Positions 58,801-64,000 of a DNA stretch of 64,000 nt are shown piece by piece. Origin of the DNA: Owenia fusiformis (lineage: Eukaryota > Annelida > Polychaeta > Sabellida > Oweniidae); NCBI GenBank assembly GCA_903813345.2, contig CAIIXF020000005.1, positions 27,343,375 through 27,407,374 on the forward strand, written 5' to 3'. The position numbers and the translations under genes were made by a program. The notes below the pieces were generated by a model, which had not been told where the DNA came from, made no database searches, and saw only the letters and a list, made by a program, of their open reading frames with translations. Every line of letters starts with the position of its first letter. Position 1 is the first letter of the stretch.

Positions 58801-59919
58801 TCAAGGTCACTCAAGGTCACTGAATACAGTCTAAATGTGAAACCATGCAACCAAAACGAAATCGTAATTATTTATTACCAACATATCTGTTTTCGGTTTC
58901 TTCACCCTCCTTGGTGTCTGAGAAGGCGATTCAATTGTCATAAGACGATGATAAACTTTCGAGTTGAAATCTCGATCTCAATATGGCTGCTGTTATTTAT
59001 GGTAATTTCGTTTTTTTCGCTTCACCTAGAGTTTTACTTTTACACAATCATTACCCAGAATGCATCTACACATGGGGAAAAAAATTGTTTCCAGAAAAAT
59101 TCTTATACTTCTTCAATTATCAAGCGTTTGACGTGTGTAAGGTAGGATTAAATACATTATCGATGAAGAGCATATTCTAATACACAATTTGTGTGATTTT
59201 GGTTGCCTAAACAGGCCAGGAAAGCATTTCCCTCGATTTACAACCGGGAAGTGTGTACGACCCTAGTATGCAAGAAAATAACAAAAAATAAATATCCAAA
59301 TTATCAAAAAATAATGACAAATAAAGCATACGATGGTCGGATTTATATGACTACATCGCGATGTGCATCGATGTTTACAATTGAAATTTGCCGATGCATC
59401 GATGTACTATTATGGCACATCGTGACAACACTAGTTCTGACCCGACTCGATGTAAGTAGTTGTTTGTGACCTGGCCCTAGCAAACATACTCATTATTATT
59501 TACCTGTGGGCCAAGGAGGATTGGCTCCCAGAATGCAACACCGATATTCTGCAAAACAATCACCTAGCGATAGCTTTGTTGGAGAGTATCGGGTGATTCT
59601 CCATGCAGTCGTACAAATTATACAGACACGAAAAGCAAATGACGCATGCGTGGAGATTAAAGAATATCGAGTTGGAACCCTGGCTTCCAATCCTCCTTGC
59701 CTGTGGGCCTTGTTTTAGTTTCAGTTTCTCCAGTTTTCTGTTTTGGTAAGCAAGAAGGAAAACTAACTTACCCGAGGTAACGTTGTCGTTCAATTTCAAT
59801 GGTCCACGCAAGATGTACACAACAAAAACAACCAGCATAAACCACACAGCCCACAGATATGTCCAAGACCACGCAATCCAAGATTTTATCTTTTCAAACA
59901 TTCGGCCAACGAAAGCCAT
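26748..59919 (-). CDS. st7: ST7, suppressor of tumorigenicity 7
   Basis: Multi-pass membrane protein conserved across animals; human ST7 and ST7L are linked to extracellular-matrix and growth control, but no enzymatic role is established. Fourteen coding exons join in one frame of 578 aa (human about 585): 59919-59772, 46132-46050, 45631-45481, 41963-41793, 41561-41483, 39061-39007, 35648-35549, 34896-34799, 34217-34103, 33535-33360, 32973-32823, 31601-31509, 31046-30907, 26924-26748. Hydrophobic segments lie at about 13-38, 57-80 and 487-508. Signature stretches include [84 protein letters not shown]-like helices around 186-345, and [20 protein letters not shown]. Only the final exon departs from vertebrate ST7. 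Introns total over 31 kb and are loaded with MITEs and minisatellites. A second first exon may exist at 51558-51549. Confidence 0.95.
26925..30906 (-). other. st7: ST7 intron 13 (duplications and hairpins)
   Basis: 4 kb intron. Segments of about 27190-28330 recur at about 29140-29970 in the same order. A 38-bp inverted pair bounds 28099-30285, a 60-bp inverted pair lies at about 28370-28430 / 28912-28970, and a hairpin lies at 28616-28724. Open frames here (for example 29302-29685) are fragments of the repeat. A dispersed repeat copy is near 30720-30860. Confidence 0.65.
28616..28724. repeat. ~110-bp hairpin (CTGCAATTGCCTGGCAAG arms)
   Basis: Eighteen perfectly paired bases at the ends and continued pairing (CTGATTG..CCACTG with CAGTG..CAATCAG) give about 36 paired bases. 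Probably a tiny MITE. Confidence 0.7.
30907..31046 (-). CDS. st7: ST7 exon 13 (third membrane segment)
   Basis: Acceptor ATATTTTCAG; encodes [38 protein letters not shown] and GHIAKT; ends ACA|GTAAGT in phase 0. Confidence 0.95.
31509..31601 (-). CDS. st7: ST7 exon 12
   Basis: Acceptor TATACTTCCAG; the split Thr codon then [18 protein letters not shown]; ends TTACCA G|GTAAGG in phase 1. Confidence 0.93.
32107..32248. mobile_element. Short hairpin MITE, 41-bp arms
   Basis: Inverted arms of 41 bp with two mismatches (core GCAGGGCTACTAGTTTCGAA), separated by about 60 bp, with TATA at both ends. Lies in ST7 intron 11. Confidence 0.75.
32294..32584 (+). mobile_element. TTAA MITE family A, copy 2
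   Basis: Same ends and interior as 23102-23357; sits in ST7 intron 11. Confidence 0.82.
32632..32800. repeat. Minisatellite (ATGAAATAATATGAAATGGC type)
   Basis: Degenerate ~20-bp units, all variations on AAATGGCATGAAATAATATG. It starts about 20 bp past the exon 11 donor inside intron 11. Confidence 0.75.
32823..32973 (-). CDS. st7: ST7 exon 11
   Basis: Acceptor TTAATTGCAG; encodes [20 protein letters not shown] and [18 protein letters not shown]; ends GGA A|GTATGT in phase 1. Confidence 0.95.
33268..33401. repeat. Exact 67-bp tandem duplication across ST7 exon 10 donor
   Basis: 33268-33334 and 33335-33401 are identical over 67 bp. The unit contains the exon 10 end ([15 protein letters not shown] codons), its GTAAGT donor and about 25 bp of intron, so a second, intact copy of the donor lies 67 bp into intron 10. 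Confidence 0.93.
33360..33535 (-). CDS. st7: ST7 exon 10
   Basis: Acceptor TTTTTGCAG; encodes [40 protein letters not shown] and NPHVPK; ends CCCAAA|GTAAGT in phase 0. Its last ~42 bp plus donor are duplicated exactly just downstream (see the 67-bp repeat). Confidence 0.95.
34103..34217 (-). CDS. st7: ST7 exon 9
   Basis: Acceptor TTGTTACAG; encodes [20 protein letters not shown] and [15 protein letters not shown]; ends GAT G|GTAACA in phase 1. Confidence 0.95.
34799..34896 (-). CDS. st7: ST7 exon 8
   Basis: Acceptor TTTTGTAG; encodes [20 protein letters not shown] and [10 protein letters not shown]; ends GAT|GTAAGT in phase 0. Confidence 0.95.
35549..35648 (-). CDS. st7: ST7 exon 7
   Basis: Begins [11 protein letters not shown] after a weak acceptor (TTTTCACTTGAAG) and ends ATACAC C|GTAAGT in phase 1. 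Part of the helical TPR-like region. Confidence 0.88.
35669..35856 (-). mobile_element. GTGTTCACTAGAG-type MITE, diverged copy at ST7 exon 7
   Basis: Related to 39310-39500 in reverse orientation: shared GGAGCCACAAAAATG, GGTGTTCACTAGA and AAAACAGGTTTCAC blocks. One end stops about 20 bp from the exon 7 acceptor. Confidence 0.65.
35982..36629 (+). pseudogene. Zinc-finger-like gene fragment inside the element
   Basis: Exon 35982-35995 (MADQ + 2 bases, then GTAAGT) joins exon 36408-36630 in frame: Q, then [22 protein letters not shown], and so on. The C-x2-C..HH spacing looks like the start of a Cys2His2-type finger. After about residue 62 the frame runs into the 31-bp repeat and stops at 36628-36630. 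It reads like the beginning of a captured or degenerate gene on the strand opposite ST7. The product is unknown. Confidence 0.45.
36570..37220. repeat. Minisatellite, ~31-bp unit, ~20 copies
   Basis: Units of CTACATCTGCCATGTTAACA + ACCTCTGA. The first units overlap the end of the zinc-finger-like frame, so the array appears to have grown out of that exon. Confidence 0.9.
38371..38560. repeat. Minisatellite, 17-bp unit (GTGGAACACCTATGTAA)
   Basis: About eleven near-identical 17-bp units inside ST7 intron 6. Confidence 0.88.
38690..38838. repeat. Minisatellite, 15-bp unit (CTGTACATGTTTTAC)
   Basis: About ten units. The sequence resembles the ...GTTTTACTGTA end of the neighbouring MITE family, so the array may derive from a MITE terminus. 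Confidence 0.85.
39007..39061 (-). CDS. st7: ST7 exon 6
   Basis: 55-bp exon after TTATTTCAG; encodes [18 protein letters not shown]; ends GAG|GTAAAT in phase 0. Confidence 0.9.
39310..39500. mobile_element. MITE with ACAGTAAAACCTG ends
   Basis: Ends ACAGTAAAACCTG and CAGGTTTTACTGT are inverted copies with TA flanks; the interior is rich in AGTGAACACC. In ST7 intron 5. Confidence 0.8.
41483..41561 (-). CDS. st7: ST7 exon 5
   Basis: Acceptor ATATTTCAG; completes Ile then [20 protein letters not shown]; ends CCA GA|GTAAGT in phase 2. Confidence 0.93.
41793..41963 (-). CDS. st7: ST7 exon 4
   Basis: Acceptor TATTTTTCAG; encodes [14 protein letters not shown] and [19 protein letters not shown], the most conserved stretch of ST7; ends GAA A|GTAGGT in phase 1. 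Confidence 0.96.
42862..43793. repeat. ~930-bp imperfect palindrome
   Basis: Left arm pieces (GTGGAAACAAAAGA, CATCAATATTATCTT, CAATGAACA, TTTTGGGTAAAACTT, CCTTGATAATTTTACCAT, ACCCTGCCACCTTTTGG, CAGAATCC..CCCCCTGC) recur inverted and in mirror order to 43793. Arms are 300-500 bp with indels. The left boundary CTCTTTCCC matches GGGAAAGAG at the right. Confidence 0.82.
43784..43817 (+). repeat. (GA)n microsatellite
   Basis: An uninterrupted run of about 15 GA units at the right end of the palindrome. Confidence 0.95.
44421..45125 (+). mobile_element. TTAA family B element, copy 1 (~705 bp)
   Basis: Bounded by TTAACCTT and AAGGTTAA; interior closely matches 57656-58356, including CTCCTCCAGAATCCGCCG and CGATGACC.TTATCGGCTTCC. 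Near its right end are GC-rich CCGCCGG segments. No transposase frame is seen. Confidence 0.85.
45299..45390. mobile_element. G-run MITE, copy 1
   Basis: Inverted ends GTCTAGCTACAAG / CTTGTAGATAGAC, with a G13-14 tract inside. Copy 2 is at 54969-55107. Confidence 0.75.
45481..45631 (-). CDS. st7: ST7 exon 3
   Basis: Acceptor TTTCTTCAG; begins [17 protein letters not shown], then a Ser/Asn/Thr-rich linker; ends CCA G|GTAGGT in phase 1. The linker (NSSNSTQQN) is the variable, Asn/Ser-rich region of ST7 proteins. Confidence 0.95.
45732..45899. mobile_element. Small MITE, GCCTCAGTC ends
   Basis: 168 bp with inverted ends GCCTCAGTC / GACTGAGGC and an internal inverted ATGGCTGTAC / GTACAGCCAT pair. 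Relatives are near 5890-6000 and 30720-30860. Confidence 0.65.
46050..46132 (-). CDS. st7: ST7 exon 2
   Basis: Acceptor GATTTCAG; completes Ala then [20 protein letters not shown]; ends ATTCTC|GTAAGT in phase 0. Second hydrophobic segment. Confidence 0.95.
46827..46930. repeat. Tandem repeat, ~42-bp unit
   Basis: Two full and one partial copy of AGCTCATAATTAGTATCAAT + GACATCACTTTCATCTACAC. Confidence 0.8.
49113..49386 (-). mobile_element. TTAA MITE family A, copy 3
   Basis: Reverse orientation relative to 23102-23357: begins TTAACCTCTTGAATCCCAGG and ends CAAGAGGTTAA. Lies in ST7 intron 1. Confidence 0.82.
51549..51558 (-). CDS. st7: ST7 candidate alternative first exon
   Basis: On the minus strand TTCACCATGTTGGATT|GTAAGT gives a start codon and a strong donor ten bases later, ending in phase 1, the phase exon 2 requires. 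Spliced to exon 2 it reads [14 protein letters not shown]. The ~170 bp upstream are more GC-rich than the rest of the intron, as expected for a 5' UTR or promoter. As I recall, vertebrate ST7 also has an isoform whose short alternative N-terminus joins just before MFLNTLTPK. Confidence 0.5.
53320..54062. repeat. Foldback element, with a second inverted pair inside
   Basis: Outer arms: ACAGTCTGTTCAAAGCAACC..TTGTGCAATAATATAT at the left recurs inverted as ATATTATTACACAATAAT..GGTTCAACTGGTCGCTTTGA at the right. Inside, TTTATCCTATGCCAAGTAGAG / CTCTACTTGGTATAGGATAAA form another inverted pair (about 53467-53711). Confidence 0.75.
54969..55107. mobile_element. G-run MITE, copy 2
   Basis: GAGCTACAAGCCCCTGTGAC ... 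CACAAGGACTTATAGCTAGAC, with four separate G tracts between. Confidence 0.72.
57365..58500. repeat. Second copy of the foldback, split by a TTAA element
   Basis: Left arm (GATCATTGTGCAATAATATATGG) and right arm (CCATATATTATTGCACAATGG) are inverted and match the outer arms at 53320-54062. The family B element 57656-58356 sits between them. Confidence 0.7.
57656..58356 (+). mobile_element. TTAA family B element, copy 2 (~701 bp)
   Basis: TTAACCTTTA..TAAAGGTTAA; aligned along its whole length with 44421-45125, same orientation. Close to the right end GGCGGACGAGTCCGCCGGCA contains a short GC palindrome. Confidence 0.85.
59772..59919 (-). CDS. st7: ST7 exon 1
   Basis: Start ATG 59919-59917. Encodes [14 protein letters not shown] and the first membrane segment ([19 protein letters not shown]), then LKLNDNVTS; ends TCG G|GTAAGT in phase 1. 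Confidence 0.93.
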
Positions 59920-60606
59920 GTTGATTTTACCAAGCAGTAACGCAGTGAATAAACCATATTTTTGATTTCTAATAAGCCATTGAAGTAATTTATATATATA
60001 GATAAAAATAAAATATTACCATAAACAATATTTGAGGTCATTGAAAGAGAATTTTAGTTCTGCTATCTGGAAAAAATGAGTTTTTAGGCTAGAAAAATTT
60101 GCTCCGAAACTGTCATGGCGCCGAATGAAATTTTCAAAAATCTTTGAGAAAGTAAGTTTTTCTAGTTTTTAACCATATAGAGCTCAAAAATATGATCCTA
60201 TTTTCAAACATATGTATAGTCTTTTAATGATTGATATATCTATATATGATTTACTGATGATCAATTTACTAAACGGACTATAACTTGGTGTCAAATAAAG
60301 CAACATTTTGGAGATTTTTCATTCTCATAATTCAAGGATGATTGGCTCCCAGAATGCTAGTTCAACGTCGTTAAACTCAATAACGGCGTTCTTTATTATT
60401 AGGAATTTTCTTGGGGCCATTATTGAGTTTAACCTCCTTACTATTCTTTCCTTTGATGCAAGTTCTGAATCCATCGAAACCATTTTTCCGCGATAACGTG
60501 CAACTGATACTTGACAATAATATAAAAACACATAACATCAAGCGATTTAACACAATATTATTGTGTTAAATGTTCATTTATACGAGTAAAATGAGGCTAC
60601 ACTTAC
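59920..60606 (-). promoter_or_regulatory. st7: ST7 upstream flank
   Basis: Region before the ST7 start. No TATA box or CpG-rich island is evident and no acceptor AG lies just before the ATG, so exon 1 probably continues into its 5' UTR here. A short hairpin lies at 60370-60433. Confidence 0.3.
60370..60433. repeat. 64-bp hairpin, 18-bp arms
   Basis: GTTAAACTCAATAACGGC pairs with GCCATTATTGAGTTTAAC (one wobble position), loop 28 nt. Confidence 0.6.
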
Positions 60607-61135
60607 CAATCTCTGAAGTGACATTTCCGCATGTCCGTCATTGTGTCTGTTCGTCTGAGTGTCCCTGATCGTAAAATTAAACTACCAGCGAAACGAAATT
60701 GTTGTCAAATAGAATGATAATTATTATCGCGATTACTTGGGATAAAAAGATCAATTTTGAGGATAACAGGTATCTTTGATTAATTTATAAAGCGCGTATA
60801 TACACGCAAAATAGTTATTAATTGCAAACCAACTGTTCGTTAATGCAGTGCCGTGATGACGGTTAATTCCTGAAACGATTTGCAATTTCGATGTTACTGA
60901 AACTGACCGACATTTTCGTCATATTCCAAACCTGTCTCCAATATTTTCGTAATTATGCATCAATAGGGTCTAAGGGGGATACGGGACGGGGTGTATGTGT
61001 TTATAAGGTTTGTATGCATGCTTGAATCACATTCTTTGTGTAATATTGCTATGTTTTCAGGGTTCAATTAGTTCCGCTTGTCTAAACCTGCTGAACGATT
61101 AAATTAACGCATCAAAGGCAAAATGGTCATGGAGG

Positions 61136-61195
61136 TTAGACCTAGCCGGGCCAGAACACATGTCAGATAAGAAACGAGGCCCGGGCTAGGTCTAA
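61136..61195. repeat. GC-rich hairpin, 17-bp arms
   Basis: TTAGACCTAGCCGGGCC and GGCCCGGGCTAGGTCTAA are inverted, differing by one base insertion; the loop is 25 nt. Confidence 0.75.
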
Positions 61196-61258
61196 TGTTG
61201 TTGGACTACCAGAATGCAATCTTGATATTGTCCCAGACACTCCAAATCACGGACCTCT

Positions 61259-61440
61259 GCCAGATCCAGTTCCCATTGGTAGTAGGCTCAATGCATATAC
61301 CCCAGGACAAGACACAATTCTTCAGAAAATTTTTATTTCCTCTATTTTGGAGTCATACCTCAAACAGTACGTACTGTTGTTAGCTTCATCTCTAATCCAC
61401 ACATATATTGAGCCTACTACCAATGGGAACTGGATCTGGC
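61259..61440. repeat. Perfect 34-bp inverted pair, 114-bp spacer
   Basis: 61259-61292 and 61407-61440 are exact reverse complements (core CCAGTTCCCATTGGTAGTAG). Direct repeats of AATCACGGAC flank them outside. Possibly a foldback element beside the hairpin 61136-61195. Confidence 0.75.
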
Positions 61441-62780
61441 TCGGGGTCTGTGCTCCTAATCACGGACATCTAATACGTTCTTCGAACTGCCCTGGAACTA
61501 TATCTATACCAGGACTGGCATCCAGATCCAAGTATTTTTTAAGACCGCCGACTCTCGTTGGGCTATTTATCCCTATTGACTCAGTTGTTCATATAAATTT
61601 ACGTACCTTAGATGCTTTGTAATCGACGTAGATAGAAAATATTGTTTCCTAAATTGTTCTGAAAAGCGATAATTATTACTAAATGTACTTTGAACAGGTC
61701 GACTGACCAAAAAGTCGGACTTCTGGCACAAGGTCACGTGACCAAATAGAATTTGTATAGATAAAATTGATGACGTCACCGCCATCGGTGTAGGTCAGGT
61801 CAAAAGTCATCCATCTTGCCATTTGCCCAGCGTATTCTTACCAGTCGACAAAAAACGATGAAATCACGTTGAAAATAAAATATACACTTTAAAATTGAGG
61901 CTGATTGAATATGACAAGACTCCATTGAATACAGCTGTGCAATTTACAGTCACCAAGATGAGCTAATTTCGGAGAGATTCGGTGAGATTCGGGAATTAAA
62001 AAAGGTAAGCCCTTCCGGTTTCCTTACTTCAAGTATTTGAAATCCCAGAATTTCGCCAGAAACATTCTCTCTGACTGTGCTCCTAATGAACAATAGTACA
62101 AATCTAGACTCTGATTATTTTGAAATTCAATAAAATCTTGATACTGTGTGCAGGCCGTCCAACTGTCCCGCAATTTGCGTATTTGTCACACATTTGCTGG
62201 AAAATTCGGAAAGTCATTTGAAACCATGACACGCAACAGTTTTTCCTATTCAGAAACAAATATTAGGTTATTCATGAAATAAAATGTATTCATTGTCGAA
62301 TGAACGAAAATGCATTTATTCAGTCCGTACTTAACGTTTACTTCCATTTTGAATTCACGGCAAGAAATCAAAAACTGAAAGTAACATTGGAAAGATGTTT
62401 TACTGACCTATTGTTGTGTTGAAGCAAAGACAATTATGTGACAAAATTAACTTCAAGGTGATTTGGTAAAAAATGCTTTTAAAAAAGTTATACCTCAAAA
62501 CAGGCTAGAAATAGGGGACACACTTTTTTTTCAAAGGACACACTTTTTTAAAAAAATTGCGTCCTTGGGACTCACAAATTTTCTAACCTAATGCAAGCGC
62601 TGTCATGTAAGAAGTTTATGAATGGGCATTACCGTCAACCTGAAATTGCGGGTCCGCATGAACATTTTTCATTGCTAAGATAGAAAAAAGTCAGTTCGTC
62701 CGTCTGTCCCTGTGTCTGGGCAATAACTCAAATACCGGTTGATGAATTTCATTCAAATTTTACAGGCTTATGCCTTATTA
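61441..62780. other. Intergenic right of ST7
   Basis: No supported gene. A CRE palindrome TGACGTCA lies at about 61771-61778 in a GC-richer patch, and a GTAAGC donor-like site follows at about 62005; these could mark a promoter and non-coding first exon on the plus strand, but nothing downstream confirms it. Confidence 0.4.
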
Positions 62781-63540
62781 TCCCAACGAACGAAGTTCGG
62801 TAGGGATATAGTGAAGCCCTCCGTCCGTCAGTCCGTCAGTCTGTCAGTCCGTCAGTCAGTCCGTCCGTCCGTCCGTCCGTCCGGAAGATAACTCAAATAT
62901 TAGTAGACGGATTTTCTTCATATTTGGTGGAGAGATGTATATTGATGAAAAGTTTTACGCAAAAAAAGTTTTTTCAAGATGGCTGCCGCTTTAAAAATGA
63001 CGGGATTTTTTCGCAAAAATCATAAATTTTCCATTCTAAACCAAAGTAATTAATATTATTGTTTGAAATTTTGGTAGTATATTCGCAACATCTATCTATT
63101 CCACATATATTCCGTGTTTTTCATCCTGACCCCCAGGGGCCGTGTATGGGGGGTCAGGAAAACAGAAATTTTCGCTAATTTGTAGATCTTTCTGAAGTAT
63201 AGCTTTATTATACTCAAATGAAAGGCAATTAAGAGTAGATTGCAAATATTGTATCTTTTTTCTGATTCGAGCCTAGTAAAATTCAAAATGGCCGTCTAAT
63301 GTACGATTTCGCAATAATTTTTCGATCCCTTCAACGTATGGCTATATAATACTCAAATTGAAGGAATTTTGGAGTAGATCACAATTATGGTAATATTTTT
63401 CAGATTTGTACCTCAGAAAATTCAAAATGGCTGCTTTGCAGGAATTCGCAATTCTAAAATCCAAATTTTTCAATTTTAACCAAAGTAATGAGTATAATTG
63501 ATTGGAATTCGGTAATTGATATTTTGTTCGTTGGGATTTG
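62781..63540. repeat. Dispersed repeat with CCGT microsatellite, ATCCCAACGAAC ends
   Basis: ATCCCAACGAACGAA at the left and TTTGTTCGTTGGGAT at the right are inverted. A (CCGT/CAGT)n tract fills about 62818-62882, and the rest holds repeated blocks of 'ATAACTCAAAT' and 'TTCAAAATGGC' type that also continue outside to about 63800. Confidence 0.65.
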
Positions 63541-63854
63541 CTACTTTGCGGAGTTGCCATTATCTAGTTGGTGTAGGACCTCTGCTCGAGAAGGAATTTT
63601 CAATATGGCCTATAATTCAAAATGACTGGCCATTTTTCGGAAAAATATAATCTTTGATAACTCAAATACTAGTGAATTGATTTGGTTCAAATTTTATATG
63701 CTGTTGCCTGGGTACAAAGGAGCCTTGCTCAAGAAGACATTTTCAAGATGGCCAACATATTTCAAAATGGTGGCCATTTTTCGTAAAAAAACGTTATCTT
63801 TGATAACAGATTTCTTTTTGAGAAGAAGTAGCAATGCAGTGATTTAATAGTTAC

Positions 63855-64000
63855 CTGAGCCGTAGAGGGACCTGGCCAGGATTAACCCCACAGAGCCTTT
63901 GAACCTCACACTATGGACCTCCTGCATGCAGAACAGAACAGTATTCAATGCTGAGAAAGAAACATCTACCAACTGACAAAGCACCAAACGAGGAGTTTTT
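63855..64000 (-). CDS. Possible internal exon of an unidentified gene (partial)
   Basis: On the minus strand one frame is open for 48 codons from the window edge to CTCAG|GTAACT; the other two frames have stops. The piece reads ..LVDVSFSALNTVLFC.. and ..VRFKGSVGLILARSLYGS. The stretch is GC-richer than its surroundings. I do not recognise the family, and it could be non-coding. Confidence 0.3.

Larger units (their letters stand above)
46133..59771 (-). other. st7: ST7 intron 1 (13.6 kb)
   Basis: Largest intron. It contains inverted-repeat pairs near exon 1 (59512-59532 with 59680-59700), a TTAA element (57656-58356) nested in a foldback, a second foldback (about 53320-54062), a G-rich MITE (54969-55107), a family A MITE (49113-49386), short 42-bp repeats (46827-46930) and the candidate alternative first exon at 51558-51549. 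No other gene is supported. Confidence 0.75.

Noticed and set aside
59560-59771. Continuation of the ST7 exon 1 frame past the donor
   Set aside because: The homology to ST7 stops at the GTAAGT donor and resumes in exon 2 with the right phase; the readthrough is intronic.

Overview
The window is animal nuclear DNA: intron-rich, AT-rich, and full of short inverted-repeat transposons (MITEs) and minisatellites. Proteins resemble bilaterian families, and Wnt2 and ST7 are close to their vertebrate counterparts, but the repeat landscape is not vertebrate. A marine invertebrate (hemichordate, echinoderm, cephalochordate or lophotrochozoan) fits; the sequence alone does not settle which.

Layout. 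(1) 29-261, plus strand: last coding exon of an 11-beta-hydroxysteroid-dehydrogenase-like SDR enzyme whose other exons lie off the left edge. (2) 923-3209, plus: a complete three-exon voltage-gated potassium channel, Shaw/Kv3-like but divergent (542 aa). (3) 4126-10896, plus: a complete five-exon Wnt2 gene (377 aa), all 24 Wnt cysteines present. (4) 10.9-26.7 kb: gene-free intergenic DNA packed with tandem repeats and MITEs. (5) 59919-26748, minus: a complete ST7 (suppressor of tumorigenicity 7) gene, 14 coding exons over 33 kb and 578 aa, with a second possible first exon at 51558-51549 in intron 1. (6) 59.9-64 kb: ST7 upstream region, a few hairpins, a dispersed repeat, and one possible exon of an unidentified minus-strand gene at the right edge.

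All splice junctions given were read by eye as GT/AG sites with matching phases; each of the three complete genes reassembles to one uninterrupted frame. Wnt2 and ST7 lie tail to tail, as WNT2/ST7 do in human 7q31, so this is ancient conserved microsynteny. The genes do not form one pathway: Wnt2 is a secreted ligand, ST7 a membrane protein of poorly known biochemical role, the Kv channel controls excitability, and the SDR acts on steroid- or retinoid-like substrates.

The most unusual structures are: a 2,052-bp element in ST7 intron 6 with ~62-bp terminal inverted repeats and a 5-bp target duplication, carrying what looks like a promoter-side first exon plus a spliced zinc-finger-like exon; the alternative ST7 first exon; an exact 67-bp tandem duplication across the ST7 exon 10 splice donor; a ~930-bp imperfect palindrome in ST7 intron 3; and several MITE families, some nested.
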